Assembly: GCA_019690095.1 (NCBI GenBank)
Contig: JADGGD010000017.1
Span: forward strand, 1-33,391
DNA from: Chloroflexota bacterium
GTDB taxonomy: Bacteria; Chloroflexota; UBA6077; FW602-bin22; CADDYW01
Direction of reading: 5' to 3'
Length of the DNA: 33,391 nucleotides
Shown piece by piece: positions 18,045 to 26,359 of this stretch. Numbering within the stretch: the first letter of the stretch is position 1; each line of letters begins with the position of its first letter. The position numbers and the translations under genes were made by a program. Under the pieces are notes generated by a model that saw only the letters and a program-made list of their open reading frames with translations, was not told the origin of the DNA and did no database searches.

Positions 18045-19159
18045 TGCTGACCGGAGGTGCCTTGATAGAGTGCTACGTTTCGCTCGTGCTCCTCAAGCGT
18101 CCGAGCGAACGCGTGAGAGCCGTCCGGCCGGGCAACGAAGTACAGGTACTCCGTCGAAGCGGGATGCGCTACGGCCTCGAGGGAGGACAGCCCCGGGTTG
18201 CAGATCGGGCCGGGCGGCAGTCCCGTCACGACGTAGGTATTGTAGGGCGAGCGGATCCGGAGGTCGAGCGCACTCAAAGCGCTCTTCCAGTACCCGCCCG
18301 GCGGCTCGGCCGCGGGATTGGGGCCAACCAGGGCGAACTGAACCGTTGGATCTGCCTGCAGGCGCATGCCCCGCTGGAGGCGGTTCAGGTACACCGAGGC
18401 AATCACCGGGCGCTCGTCGGGCCGTACTGCTTCCCGCTCTACGATCGAGGCCAGGGTGACGGCCTGGCGCAGGGTAAGCCCGTGGGCAGTGAAGCCCTGG
18501 AGGAGATCGGGGGTTAGGCGGTGCGCGAATGTTGCGACCATCGTCCGGGCGACTTCTGCGGCTGGCATTCGCGGCAGGAGCCGATAGCTGTCCGGATAAA
18601 GGAATCCTTCGAGTGAGCCCTGACCGATTGCCGGGGCAAGGACCGGTGGAAGGGGAAAGTCAGGGTGCTCTACCTCTGCCATGAAATCGGCACGGCCCGT
18701 CACACCGCCGTGTTCCAAGGCGTCGGCGATCTCGGTTGCTCGCCAGCCCTCTGGAATAGTCAGGAGATCACCGACCACCCGACCCTGTGCCAGGATCGAG
18801 ATCACGCGAGCCAGCGACATGTTCGGCCGAAGCTCATATTCGCCAGCCTCAAGGTGGGATCCGAGACCGGCCAGCTCAACCGCAAGCCGGAAGCCGAGTG
18901 CACTGCGCACGAGCCCGGCTGCCTGCAATTGCTCGCCCACCGCCGCCGCCGTCTCCCCCCGGCGGACCACGAACCGGACCGCACGATCATCACTGGAGAC
19001 AGGCTGGCCCAGGGTCACTTCAACAACCTGGAATGCCGCGCTGGCGGCCGAGCCCGTCTTCCAGATCAACAGCCCGGCTGTGACAATCACCAGGGCAAGA
19101 AGAGCGCCGAGAACAGCGCCCGCGCGAGTGAAGCGTGGCCACATCCTTGGAGTGCGCAT
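18041..19159 (-). CDS. mltG: Endolytic murein transglycosylase MltG
   Basis: Membrane-anchored lytic transglycosylase that cuts nascent glycan strands and so sets their length. The 372-aa protein has one N-terminal helix (about 13-33) after a short basic cytoplasmic stretch, a LysM-like region (about 60-125), and the YceG core with EGFLYPDSY (184-192), LASIVERE with the catalytic Glu241, VYLNRL, LQADPTVQF and SPYNTY. It lies downstream of ruvX; the ruvX-mltG-aroE order is common in several phyla. The start at 19159 lacks a clear ribosome-binding site. Confidence 0.95.
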   Translation of the reverse strand: MRTPRMWPRFTRAGAVLGALLALVIVTAGLLIWKTGSAASAAFQVVEVTLGQPVSSDDRAVRFVVRRGETAAAVGEQLQAAGLVRSALGFRLAVELAGLGSHLEAGEYELRPNMSLARVISILAQGRVVGDLLTIPEGWRATEIADALEHGGVTGRADFMAEVEHPDFPLPPVLAPAIGQGSLEGFLYPDSYRLLPRMPAAEVARTMVATFAHRLTPDLLQGFTAHGLTLRQAVTLASIVEREAVRPDERPVIASVYLNRLQRGMRLQADPTVQFALVGPNPAAEPPGGYWKSALSALDLRIRSPYNTYVVTGLPPGPICNPGLSSLEAVAHPASTEYLYFVARPDGSHAFARTLEEHERNVALYQGTSGQQ

Positions 19160-19175
19160 GCTCGATTTTGGTCGG

Positions 19176-19184
19176 ATTCTATCA
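19176..19184 (-). promoter_or_regulatory. Extended -10-like element before mltG
   Basis: TGATAGAAT on the minus strand fits TGN-TANAAT and overlaps the ruvX stop. No matching -35 is seen. It would place a start site about 10 nt before the mltG ATG. The strength of this site is uncertain. Confidence 0.3.
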
Positions 19185-19613
19185 CATTGACGGTGTCGGC
19201 CTGGCGCGACGTGCGGTCAGCCCGGGGGCGCGCATCCCCGCGGCGCCCGCCGCATCGACCATCTCGGGGCGCGGGCGCGGGCGCACCCCCATGGCGACGA
19301 GCTCACGCATGGCATCCTGAGTCGAGAAGCGCTCATCCCAGGTCTCAACCGGGCGTGTCAGGCGCCTCTGCAGATAGCGTACGAATGCGAGTGTCTTCTC
19401 GGCCTGCTGTCCACGCGTTCCATCTGCGAGCAGGGGGATTCCAACAACGACAACGTCGACCCTGAGCTCGTCTATCAGGGCCTGGATCGCTTCGGCCACC
19501 TGCGGCTCGGAACGGCGGCGAAGGACAGTCAGGGGGCGGACGACCAGACCAGTTGGATCGCTGACGGCGACCCCGATCCGACGGTCACCGATATCAAGGC
19601 CGAGCGCTCTCAT
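19182..19613 (-). CDS. ruvX: RuvX/YqgF family putative pre-16S rRNA nuclease
   Basis: RNase H-like fold; in E. coli the family member YqgF is linked to maturation of the 16S rRNA 5' end, and it was first annotated as a Holliday junction resolvase. The 143-aa protein begins LGLDIGDRRIGVAVSD, with the first catalytic Asp at residue 7, and has VVVGIPL and the DERFST motif. The usual C-terminal helix with a hydrophobic ILQ-type pattern after VDAA is replaced by an Ala/Gly/Arg/Pro-rich tail. The ATG at 19613 overlaps the upstream gene as ATGA. Confidence 0.9.
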   Translation of the reverse strand: MRALGLDIGDRRIGVAVSDPTGLVVRPLTVLRRRSEPQVAEAIQALIDELRVDVVVVGIPLLADGTRGQQAEKTLAFVRYLQRRLTRPVETWDERFSTQDAMRELVAMGVRPRPRPEMVDAAGAAGMRAPGLTARRARPTPSM

Positions 19614-21112
19614 GGTGCAACTGCAGGTGCTGGTCTGGAGGAGCTGGAGTCGATGATCTGGACGCGGAGGGCGACCGGCATCCAATGGGGGATGATCTCG
19701 ACCCGGGCTGGTTTCGCAAGGCCGGGCAGGTGGGCAAGGTCGCGCTGGGCATCGCCAGGCGGTCGGAGGCGCACATACGAAGCGATTACATCGGTATTCA
19801 AGGCAGCCTCAACCGTTGCCGTCAGTGGAACATCGAAGATGATGCCATGATCAGCGGTCCTGCTCACGATCCGCGATGATCCGACGCGGATCGAGCCGGC
19901 ACGCGGCACGTAGCCGCCTGGGATTTGCGGCTGCCAGCGCAGCGCGGCGACCGTGGCAAGGTCGCTCTGGCTCACGATTATGGCGTGGGCCCGTGCTGTG
20001 AGGTGGACGGTTACGCGCGATGCTGCCTCTCCCGGCAAGTGATCGAATACCTCCTCAATCGGTTGGATATCGACCGTCTCCGGTACGACCGTCTCACCAG
20101 GAAGGGTCTGCGCTTCAAGGGCTGCTGCCGCCCTGCGCCGCGCCTCGGCCATAGCCTGATCCACGGTCGCTTTGGTTTCCCAGGCGGTCACGAACGGCTC
20201 CCCTGGCGGGCCACCTCCGACGATCGGCTCCGCGTTGACGGCCGTGATGAGCCAGCGGAGACGTCCTCCGACGACGATGACCTGTCCGCGCTCCGCATTG
20301 CTGGCCGTGCCGGCGAACAGCGCGATAATCGGTATCGTTGCCGTCGCGCCAACACGTGGGGGAAGGGTAACCGGTTGGGTTGTCTGATAATGGATGCCGG
20401 AGATCGTGCTGAAATCGCTCCCCGCTGGGACGACGACCGGTTCAGTTGTGCGATTTTCAACGGTGATATAGCCCACGGCGCGGCCATCCGTGGAACGCCC
20501 GGGACCGGGCACCCGTGCTGTGGCGGAAGTGTGGATTTCCAGGTAGACATCACGCGCCGGAATCAGTCCCCGTGAGGGATCAGCGTGCGTAGCCTGGGTG
20601 TCCGCCTGCACGCGCACAGTTCCGCTGATCGATTGGGAGATCGGCTGCACGTAGACGACAGCACGCGGGACGAGGAGGCCCACGACCAGCGCGAAACTAA
20701 CAACAAGGGTGATCGCAGCAAGCCAGGTCAGACTGCCTGCCACGTGATCCTGCAGATCGTGAAGGCTGGCGCGCAGGGGGGATGGAAGTTGATCCTCCGG
20801 AGGGGAGAGAGATCTCAAAGAAGAAAAGGTTGGCAATCCCTCTGCGTGCGCCAGGCGGCGAAGTGGCCGCGCCCGGGACACGAGGGCAAGACGGATAGAC
20901 TCGCGCGCGGCGGCCCGGGCCAGGAGTCGCAGGGCGAGCGGGACGGCCAGTCGCGGGTTGTGGTCGGGTATCACGAGTGCGACCCGCCGGTGCGTCACCG
21001 CGAGAAGCTTCGCCCGCAGTGATGCAGCATCATCAGCGGCATCAGCGACGATACAGCGGAATGCCCCTCCCTCTGACGGCTGGTCTTCTCCCGGAGACGG
21101 TCCGTTCCACAC
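19610..21112 (-). CDS. Baseplate-J-like single-pass membrane protein, function unknown
   Basis: 500 aa. An N-terminal alpha/beta-looking cytoplasmic region (about 19-100, with VALVIPDHNPRLAVPLALRL at 44-63) is followed by a linker, one membrane helix (about 128-149) and a large beta-rich domain. The part around 212-250 (GYITVENRTTEPVVVPAGSD at 214-233) resembles the phage baseplate J/gp47 family, and the C-terminus has a conserved-looking IIPHWMP motif (473-479). Similar proteins are known to me from Chloroflexota; this is recollection, not a search. GTG start with GAGGG 8 nt upstream. It lies 44 nt after alaS and is coupled to ruvX by ATGA. There are no other phage genes nearby. Confidence 0.7.
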   Translation of the reverse strand: MWNGPSPGEDQPSEGGAFRCIVADAADDAASLRAKLLAVTHRRVALVIPDHNPRLAVPLALRLLARAAARESIRLALVSRARPLRRLAHAEGLPTFSSLRSLSPPEDQLPSPLRASLHDLQDHVAGSLTWLAAITLVVSFALVVGLLVPRAVVYVQPISQSISGTVRVQADTQATHADPSRGLIPARDVYLEIHTSATARVPGPGRSTDGRAVGYITVENRTTEPVVVPAGSDFSTISGIHYQTTQPVTLPPRVGATATIPIIALFAGTASNAERGQVIVVGGRLRWLITAVNAEPIVGGGPPGEPFVTAWETKATVDQAMAEARRRAAAALEAQTLPGETVVPETVDIQPIEEVFDHLPGEAASRVTVHLTARAHAIIVSQSDLATVAALRWQPQIPGGYVPRAGSIRVGSSRIVSRTADHGIIFDVPLTATVEAALNTDVIASYVRLRPPGDAQRDLAHLPGLAKPARVEIIPHWMPVALRVQIIDSSSSRPAPAVAP

Positions 21113-21156
21113 CCTTCACCCTCGTGTTCCGGTCCGGAACGCCGGCCGCCTGTCAC

Positions 21157-23763
21157 TCAGCGGCCGAGGTGAGCCCGTACGTACGGAACGACCTCGGCGA
21201 GCGCTTCGGAGAGTTTCTCCGGATGTCGGCCACCAGCTTGCGCGAGATCGGGCCGGCCGCCTCCGCTTCCCCCGATCCGGATGGCTACCGTTCGCGCGAG
21301 ATCCGCCGCGTTGATCCCGACCCCGGGCGTTACCATGGCCACAAGACCAGGCCTACCGTTAAAGACGCTCCCGAGGACAACCACGCCGCGCTGGACGCGA
21401 TCGCGCAGGACATCACCCATCTCGCGAAGGGCCTCAGTGCTGGGAGCATCAACCCGCGCTGAGACAACCGTGATTCCATCAACCTGCACCGCCTCGTTCA
21501 ACAACCGCTCGGCCTGGCTCGCTGCTAGCTGGCGCCGCAGCTGCGCGACAGTGCGACGTTCTGCCTGCAACTCTTCTAGCAAGGCCTGTACCCGCACTTC
21601 GGGTTCGCCGCCCAGCCGGCTGCTCATTCGATCAAACGCGGCCAGGCGCTCCCGGATAAAGCGCACGGCAGGCTCGCCCGCGAGCGCCTCGATCCGCCGC
21701 ACGCCTGCCCCGACGCTCTGCTCGGAGACAATGACGAAGGCGCCGATATCGCCGGTGCGTTCCACATGCGTGCCGCCGCAGAGTTCACAGCTGTAGTCAC
21801 CGAAGCACACCATGCGGACGCGCTCGCCGTACTTCTCGCCGAACAGCGCCATGGCCCCGGCTGCCAGCGCTTCCTGATAGGTCGTGATCGTCGTGCCCCG
21901 AGGGAGGTTCGCTCGGATCTCCTCGTTGACCCGCGCTTCGATCGCCGCCAGCTCCTCGGGGGTGACCGCTTGGAAGTGCGTGAAGTCAAAGCGAAGCCGG
22001 TCCGGAGCGACCAGGGATCCGGCCTGCTGGACGTGTGTTCCAAGAATCTCCCGAAGTGCCTTGTGGAGAAGATGGGTCGCGGAGTGATGGCGGGCGATGC
22101 TCGCTCGCCGCTCTGCGTCAACCGTCGCTTCGACGATGTCCCCTGCCAGCAGAGCACCCTCCAGGATGCGCACGCGGTGGACGATCAGGTTTGGCACTGG
22201 CCGTTGGGTATCGAGAACCTCGGCAACTCCCCGTTCGTTGGCGATCCGTCCTGTGTCACCAACCTGGCCGCCCGCTTCAGCGTAGAACGGGGTTTCTCGC
22301 AGGACAATCTCACCCTCATCGCCCGCGGCCATGTCACCGACGATTCGTCCTCCCATAATCATTCCAACGATCTGGGACGTTGCCGCAAGACGGGTATAGC
22401 CCAGAAACTCCACCTCCAGGGGGAGTTGGGCGTATGCCTCGGCGTTCTGCCGTGCGCCTGCGCCGAATTTGGACGCTGCCCGCGCCTTCTCTCTCTGCTC
22501 GGCCATCGCCTGCTGGAATCCCTCAAGATCCACCCGGAGGCCAGCTTCTCGCGCCAGCTCAGTCGTGAGCTCGACCGGGAAGCCGTAGGTGTCATAGAGG
22601 CGGAACACGTCGCTCCCGGCGAGTTCGGTGCGGCCGGCCTGCCGCGCCTCGGCGATGAACTGATCCAACAGGTTGAGCCCAACGGCGAGCGTCTGGCCGA
22701 AGCGGCTCTCCTCCATTTCGATGACCTTACAAATGAAGTCACGCCGCTGGACAAGCTCGGGATAGGTCGTGCCCATCAGGTCGATCACTACACCAGCCGT
22801 CTCACCGAGGAAGGTGCGCTCGATCCCGAGCCGCCGTCCGTGGCGAACAGCGCGGCGAAGGACGCGCCGAAGGATGTAGCCGCGCCCCTCGTTACTGGGA
22901 AGTACGCCGTCAGCGACCAGGAACGTCACAGCCCGGCTGTGGTCGGCGACGACGCGCAGGGAGTAATCAGCCGACTCATCCGCGCCGTAGCGCACCCCGG
23001 CAATGTCCGCGGCCTTCTGGATGATTGGAGCAAAGAGGTCAGTCTCATAGACTGTGCGCTTGTCCTGGAGGAGCATGGTCAGGCGCTCCAGCCCCATGCC
23101 CGTATCGATATTCTTCCGCGGCAAGGGGGACAGGGCACCGGTTTCGTCGCGGTAATACTGCATGAAGACCAGATTCCAGACCTCCAGGAAGCGCGGGCAG
23201 TCACAGCCGGGCTGGCAGGTCGGTCGTCCACACCCAAACTCTGGCCCGCGGTCGTAGTAGATCTCCGAGTCAGGGCCATTCGGGCCGACGGGTCCGGCTT
23301 CCCACCAGTTATCCGGGAGGCGGATGATCCGCTCGGCGGGGACGCCGGTCACCCGCTGCCAGGCCACGAAGGCCTCCTCGTCATCTGGATAGATTGTTGG
23401 CCAGAGACGCTTCGGATCAAAGCCCGCCTGCTGTGTGAGGAACTCCCAGGCAAAGGCGATGGCTCCTTCCTTGAAGTAGTCGCCTACGGAGAAATTGCCC
23501 AGCATCTCGAAGAAGGTGAGATTCCGCTCATTCCCGACCGTTTCGATGTCCACGGTTCGGAAGCACTTCTGGACGCTGGCCAGACGCGGTCCCGGAGGCG
23601 TGGCCTGGCCGAGGAAATACGGCTTGATCTGGACCATCCCGGCGTTGGTCAGCAGCAGGGAGGGATCCCCCTCTGGCACGAGCGAGGAGCTTGGAAGGAC
23701 AATGTGATCCTTTTGCTGGAAAAACCGGAGAAAGGCGTTCCGGATCTCGCTGCTGGTCTTCAT
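21157..23763 (-). CDS. alaS: Alanyl-tRNA synthetase
   Basis: Class II synthetase with editing activity. The 868-aa protein has the catalytic core (motif 1 area; FFEMLGNFSVGDYFK at 84-98; NIDTGMGLERL at 218-228), a cysteine cluster at 178, 183, 187 and 189 seen in several AlaS lineages, a tRNA-recognition helical domain with GRGYILRRVLRRAVRHG (293-309), an editing domain with HHSATH (559-564) and CGGTHV (662-667), and a C-terminal coiled coil and C-Ala globular domain. The ATG at 23763 fits the family N-terminus. It follows larC by only 11 nt, so it probably shares that transcript. Confidence 0.98.
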   Translation of the reverse strand: MKTSSEIRNAFLRFFQQKDHIVLPSSSLVPEGDPSLLLTNAGMVQIKPYFLGQATPPGPRLASVQKCFRTVDIETVGNERNLTFFEMLGNFSVGDYFKEGAIAFAWEFLTQQAGFDPKRLWPTIYPDDEEAFVAWQRVTGVPAERIIRLPDNWWEAGPVGPNGPDSEIYYDRGPEFGCGRPTCQPGCDCPRFLEVWNLVFMQYYRDETGALSPLPRKNIDTGMGLERLTMLLQDKRTVYETDLFAPIIQKAADIAGVRYGADESADYSLRVVADHSRAVTFLVADGVLPSNEGRGYILRRVLRRAVRHGRRLGIERTFLGETAGVVIDLMGTTYPELVQRRDFICKVIEMEESRFGQTLAVGLNLLDQFIAEARQAGRTELAGSDVFRLYDTYGFPVELTTELAREAGLRVDLEGFQQAMAEQREKARAASKFGAGARQNAEAYAQLPLEVEFLGYTRLAATSQIVGMIMGGRIVGDMAAGDEGEIVLRETPFYAEAGGQVGDTGRIANERGVAEVLDTQRPVPNLIVHRVRILEGALLAGDIVEATVDAERRASIARHHSATHLLHKALREILGTHVQQAGSLVAPDRLRFDFTHFQAVTPEELAAIEARVNEEIRANLPRGTTITTYQEALAAGAMALFGEKYGERVRMVCFGDYSCELCGGTHVERTGDIGAFVIVSEQSVGAGVRRIEALAGEPAVRFIRERLAAFDRMSSRLGGEPEVRVQALLEELQAERRTVAQLRRQLAASQAERLLNEAVQVDGITVVSARVDAPSTEALREMGDVLRDRVQRGVVVLGSVFNGRPGLVAMVTPGVGINAADLARTVAIRIGGSGGGRPDLAQAGGRHPEKLSEALAEVVPYVRAHLGR

Positions 23764-23774
23764 TGCTCGTGTCC

Positions 23775-25064
23775 TCACCCTCGCATATCCACAGAGAAAG
23801 GTCTGGCGCTCGCCCGGTCGTTCTCCTGATCGGCCCGATCCGACGATGCCCCGGAAGGCCGGCGATCGGCTGGCGGATCGAAATCTTCTGTATATTTTAT
23901 CCTTCCCGTCTGGGCACACGCAATCGCAGCGCGGTATACCTCGGCGATAGGGACCCCGGCTGCTCGGGCGGCCTGGCGGCATGCCTCAAACTCCGGCGCG
24001 GCGACCAGTCGCTGGCCGATCTGCTTCACCTTGACCGCTACCTCACCCCACGGCGTTTCCACCACCCCATGGCGGCGCGGGCTCTTCAGGCGCCGCGCTT
24101 CCCAGATCCGAACGCCGAGGGTCGAGGTCTCCTCGAGCACACGGGCGGCGAGGGCATCAATGCGCGCTGGCTCAGCCAGCACGGTGAGCTTCACCGCGGG
24201 ACGGTTCTTCTTCATCTGGATCGGGGTAAACGATACGTCCAGGGCCCCCGCATCCAGGAGGGTTTCCATGGCCGCCCCCAGGATCTCCGGCGACTCGTCG
24301 TCAAGGTTGGCCTCGAGGATGCTCACGCGGTCGCTCTCGAGGGCTGGCGTTCCCTCGCCAAGCCACAGGCGGAGTACGTTCGGCCAGGGAAGGGTTTTCT
24401 GGCCGAAGCCGTAGCCGACCGCTTCGAGAGAGAGAGCCGGCTGCTCGAAGCGGGCCAGCGCGGCCAGGAGAGCGGCCCCGGTCGGGGTAACCAGCTCGGT
24501 CATGGCTGGGCTGGCCCGCAAGGGGGCCCGGCAGCGCGCGAGCAGGGCCATGGTCGCGGGGGCCGGGACCGGGAGTGTTCCGTGGGCTGTCTCCACCGTG
24601 CCGGTGCCGGTGGGCACCGGTGATGCATAGACCGCCCTGATGCCCAGCGTGTGCAGGCCCCATGCCGCCCCGACAATATCGACAATCGAGTCGACTGCCC
24701 CCACCTCGTGGAAATGCACCTCCTCTGGCGTCACGCCGTGGATCTGTGCCTCGGCCTCGGCTAGAAGACGAAAGACGCGCCCGGCAGTCTCGCGAACCGG
24801 AGGCGGCAGGGAACCGTGGTCAAGGATCTCCTGGATCTCGTGCAGGTGTCGGGCTGTCTTCGCCTGCTCATCCGGGATCACCCGGACCACGTGCCCGGTG
24901 ATCCCCTGGCGGGTGATCCGTTCGGCTTCAATCCGGACCCGTTCAATGGGGAGCGATGCTACCATTGCCCGTAGATCGGCCAGAGAGAGGCCCAGATCGA
25001 GCATCGCCGCGAGAACCATATCCCCACTGATGCCCGAGAAGCAGTCAAAATACAGGATCTTCAT
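23775..25064 (-). CDS. larC: Nickel-pincer cofactor biosynthesis protein LarC
   Basis: Inserts nickel, in a CTP-dependent step, into the pyridinium-bis-thiocarboxylate precursor to complete the nickel-pincer nucleotide used by LarA-type enzymes. The 429-aa protein begins KILYFDCFSGISGDM (residues 2-16) and contains HFHEVGAVDSIVDIVGAA, ETAHGTLPVPAPAT, LEANLDDESPEILG and KKNRPAVKLTVLA. It is one continuous frame, unlike Lactiplantibacillus plantarum, where larC needs a programmed frameshift. The His-rich linker seen in some family members is absent. The last 35 residues are a charged tail. ATG with GGAGG upstream, 15 nt after a terminator. Confidence 0.93.
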   Translation of the reverse strand: MKILYFDCFSGISGDMVLAAMLDLGLSLADLRAMVASLPIERVRIEAERITRQGITGHVVRVIPDEQAKTARHLHEIQEILDHGSLPPPVRETAGRVFRLLAEAEAQIHGVTPEEVHFHEVGAVDSIVDIVGAAWGLHTLGIRAVYASPVPTGTGTVETAHGTLPVPAPATMALLARCRAPLRASPAMTELVTPTGAALLAALARFEQPALSLEAVGYGFGQKTLPWPNVLRLWLGEGTPALESDRVSILEANLDDESPEILGAAMETLLDAGALDVSFTPIQMKKNRPAVKLTVLAEPARIDALAARVLEETSTLGVRIWEARRLKSPRRHGVVETPWGEVAVKVKQIGQRLVAAPEFEACRQAARAAGVPIAEVYRAAIACAQTGRIKYTEDFDPPADRRPSGASSDRADQENDRASARPFSVDMRG

Positions 25065-25079
25065 CGCTCCTCCACATAG

Positions 25080-25116
25080 AAAAAAGGACCACCACCCATC
25101 CACGCAATGGTGGTCC
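25080..25116 (-). terminator. Strong intrinsic terminator between larB and larC
   Basis: On the minus strand, GGACCACCA pairs with TGGTGGTCC (9 bp, 13-nt loop) and TTTTTT follows directly. It begins 24 nt past the larB stop and its U-run ends 15 nt before the larC ATG. This is the clearest intrinsic terminator in the window. Confidence 0.85.
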
Positions 25117-25140
25117 GCCCGCGCTAGATCACCGCCGGGG

Positions 25141-25896
25141 TTAACGGCCGCGTGCCTGCGCCACCCGTCGGGCGATGAGCGCGGCGCTGATGCCCGCGCC
25201 GACCCCGTTGTCGATATTGACGACAGAGAGTCCGGGTGCGCAGGTCTGCAGCATGCTCAGGAGCGCCGCGAGCCCACCGCCGCCGATCCCGTAGCCGGTT
25301 GACGTTGGCAGGCCGATCACCGGCACGTCGACCAGCCCGGCGACGACCGAGGGAAGGGCCCCATCCATGCCGGCGACGACGATGATGACATCGACACCGG
25401 CATCGAGCATCGCCTTCAGGGGGGCGAAAAGGCGGTGCAGTCCGGCCACGCCCACATCGGCGACCATGGTGACTGTGCATCCCATCTCCTCGGCCATGAT
25501 CCGTGCCTCGGCGGCAACGGGGAGGTCAGCCGTGCCGGCGGCGATGATCCCGACAGCCCCGCCGGTCGGGATGCGGAGATCCGGCTGGCGGATAACCAGC
25601 ATGCGCGCCCGCCGCTCGTGATGGACCCAGTGATCTGGATACTCGCCCGCGATATCGCGCGCCAGGTCATCCGCGATCCGACTCACGATGGCGCGACCGG
25701 TCCGCTCGACGAAGGTGCGGACGAGCGTTCGAATCTGCTCCGGTTCCTTCCCCCGGGCCAGGATCACCTCGGGCACACCGGTCCGCGCTTCGCGCCTGAG
25801 GTCCGGGTGGATATCCGGGTTCCCGCAGAAGCCAGGTGACGCCTGCTCTAGACCGGCGACCGCCGCGACAACATCCGCCAGCGGAGAATGCTCCAT
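25141..25896 (-). CDS. larB: Nickel-pincer cofactor biosynthesis protein LarB
   Basis: Carboxylates the pyridinium ring of nicotinic acid adenine dinucleotide and cleaves the phosphoanhydride, the first step of the nickel-pincer nucleotide pathway. The 251-aa protein has a PurE/AIR-carboxylase-like C-terminal domain with VVAGMDGALPSVVAGL (173-188), GLPTSTGYG (195-203) and a cysteine at 219 in LQTCAPG, in the context of the cysteine reported to act in the L. plantarum enzyme. The ATG at 25896 has GCGAGG 4 nt upstream. LarE and the LarA-type enzyme are not in this window. Confidence 0.94.
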   Translation of the reverse strand: MEHSPLADVVAAVAGLEQASPGFCGNPDIHPDLRREARTGVPEVILARGKEPEQIRTLVRTFVERTGRAIVSRIADDLARDIAGEYPDHWVHHERRARMLVIRQPDLRIPTGGAVGIIAAGTADLPVAAEARIMAEEMGCTVTMVADVGVAGLHRLFAPLKAMLDAGVDVIIVVAGMDGALPSVVAGLVDVPVIGLPTSTGYGIGGGGLAALLSMLQTCAPGLSVVNIDNGVGAGISAALIARRVAQARGR

Positions 25897-25918
25897 AACG
25901 CCTCGCTTTCTGCTCGGG

Positions 25919-25948
25919 AATCTATCATGAGTTGACCGGGGGATGCAA
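25919..25948 (-). promoter_or_regulatory. Possible larB promoter
   Basis: On the minus strand, TTGCAT (25943-25948), an 18-nt spacer and TAGATT (25919-25924). It overlaps the oppositely directed promoter at 25932-25960. Match is moderate. Confidence 0.45.
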
Positions 25949-25960
25949 GCCAACTAAACT
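25932..25960 (+). promoter_or_regulatory. Promoter for the 105-aa membrane protein
   Basis: TTGACC, a 17-nt spacer and TAAACT. The start site is expected near 25967, leaving about 43 nt before the TTG start at 26010. It is interleaved with the divergent larB promoter. Confidence 0.65.
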
Positions 25961-26009
25961 GTAACGGACAGGCCCCACCGGCGCGTTTGACGAGATCAGG
26001 AGTCGCCCA

Positions 26010-26327
26010 TTGGCCGCCCGCTGCGCGTTCTGGCTGCTCGTCAGCGCGCTGCTCGTTCTGCTGTTCCTCTTTGCCCGGAAGCGGTTCAATCAGGTCGTCC
26101 TCCTCTTTGGCCTCTCGACGGCGGTCATTGTGCTGTTCCGGCTTCTTCGCCTGCGGGACAGTGATCTGCCTGAGCTTATCTCCGAGGCGTATTTCCTGGC
26201 TGGCATCGGGGCGGTCTATGGTCTGCTCTGGCTGGTGACGCGCCGCTTGCGGAGCAGGCGGGGATCTCCGCCGGACGGCGCCGCCGGGCGATATGGTCCG
26301 GAGCGTCCCCCGCGCCGATCGCGTTGA
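26010..26327 (+). CDS. Small hypothetical membrane protein
   Basis: 105 aa, not recognised. Three hydrophobic segments are visible at about 6-22, 28-46 and 59-76, joined by a basic loop (ARKRFNQ) and an acidic loop (RDSDLPEL). The C-terminus is a polar tail of about 28 residues rich in Arg, Pro and Gly. A TTG start is supported by AGGAG 7 nt upstream and by the promoter at 25932-25960. The aroF promoter's -35 overlaps its stop codon. A role in larB or aromatic metabolism cannot be inferred from position alone. Confidence 0.7.
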   Translation: MAARCAFWLLVSALLVLLFLFARKRFNQVVLLFGLSTAVIVLFRLLRLRDSDLPELISEAYFLAGIGAVYGLLWLVTRRLRSRRGSPPDGAAGRYGPERPPRRSR

Positions 26328-26353
26328 CAGCGCCGGACGGACGTTCCTATAAT
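26324..26353 (+). promoter_or_regulatory. Consensus promoter of aroF
   Basis: TTGACA (26324-26329), an 18-nt spacer and TATAAT (26348-26353): both hexamers match the housekeeping-sigma consensus exactly. The expected start near 26360 leaves a leader of about 180 nt before aroF. Confidence 0.85.
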
Positions 26354-26359
26354 GCCGCC

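Noticed and set aside
19610-21112. Prophage or contractile-injection tail remnant, suggested by the baseplate-J resemblance
   Set aside because: No tail, sheath, spike, capsid, integrase or attachment-site features occur nearby, and the protein has a membrane helix and tight coupling to ruvX.
21766-23829. A 687-codon plus-strand frame opposite alaS
   Set aside because: Long antisense frames are expected opposite GC-rich genes; alaS on the other strand is certain.
23775-25064. Programmed frameshift in larC, as in L. plantarum
   Set aside because: The gene is a single uninterrupted frame with all conserved segments in order.
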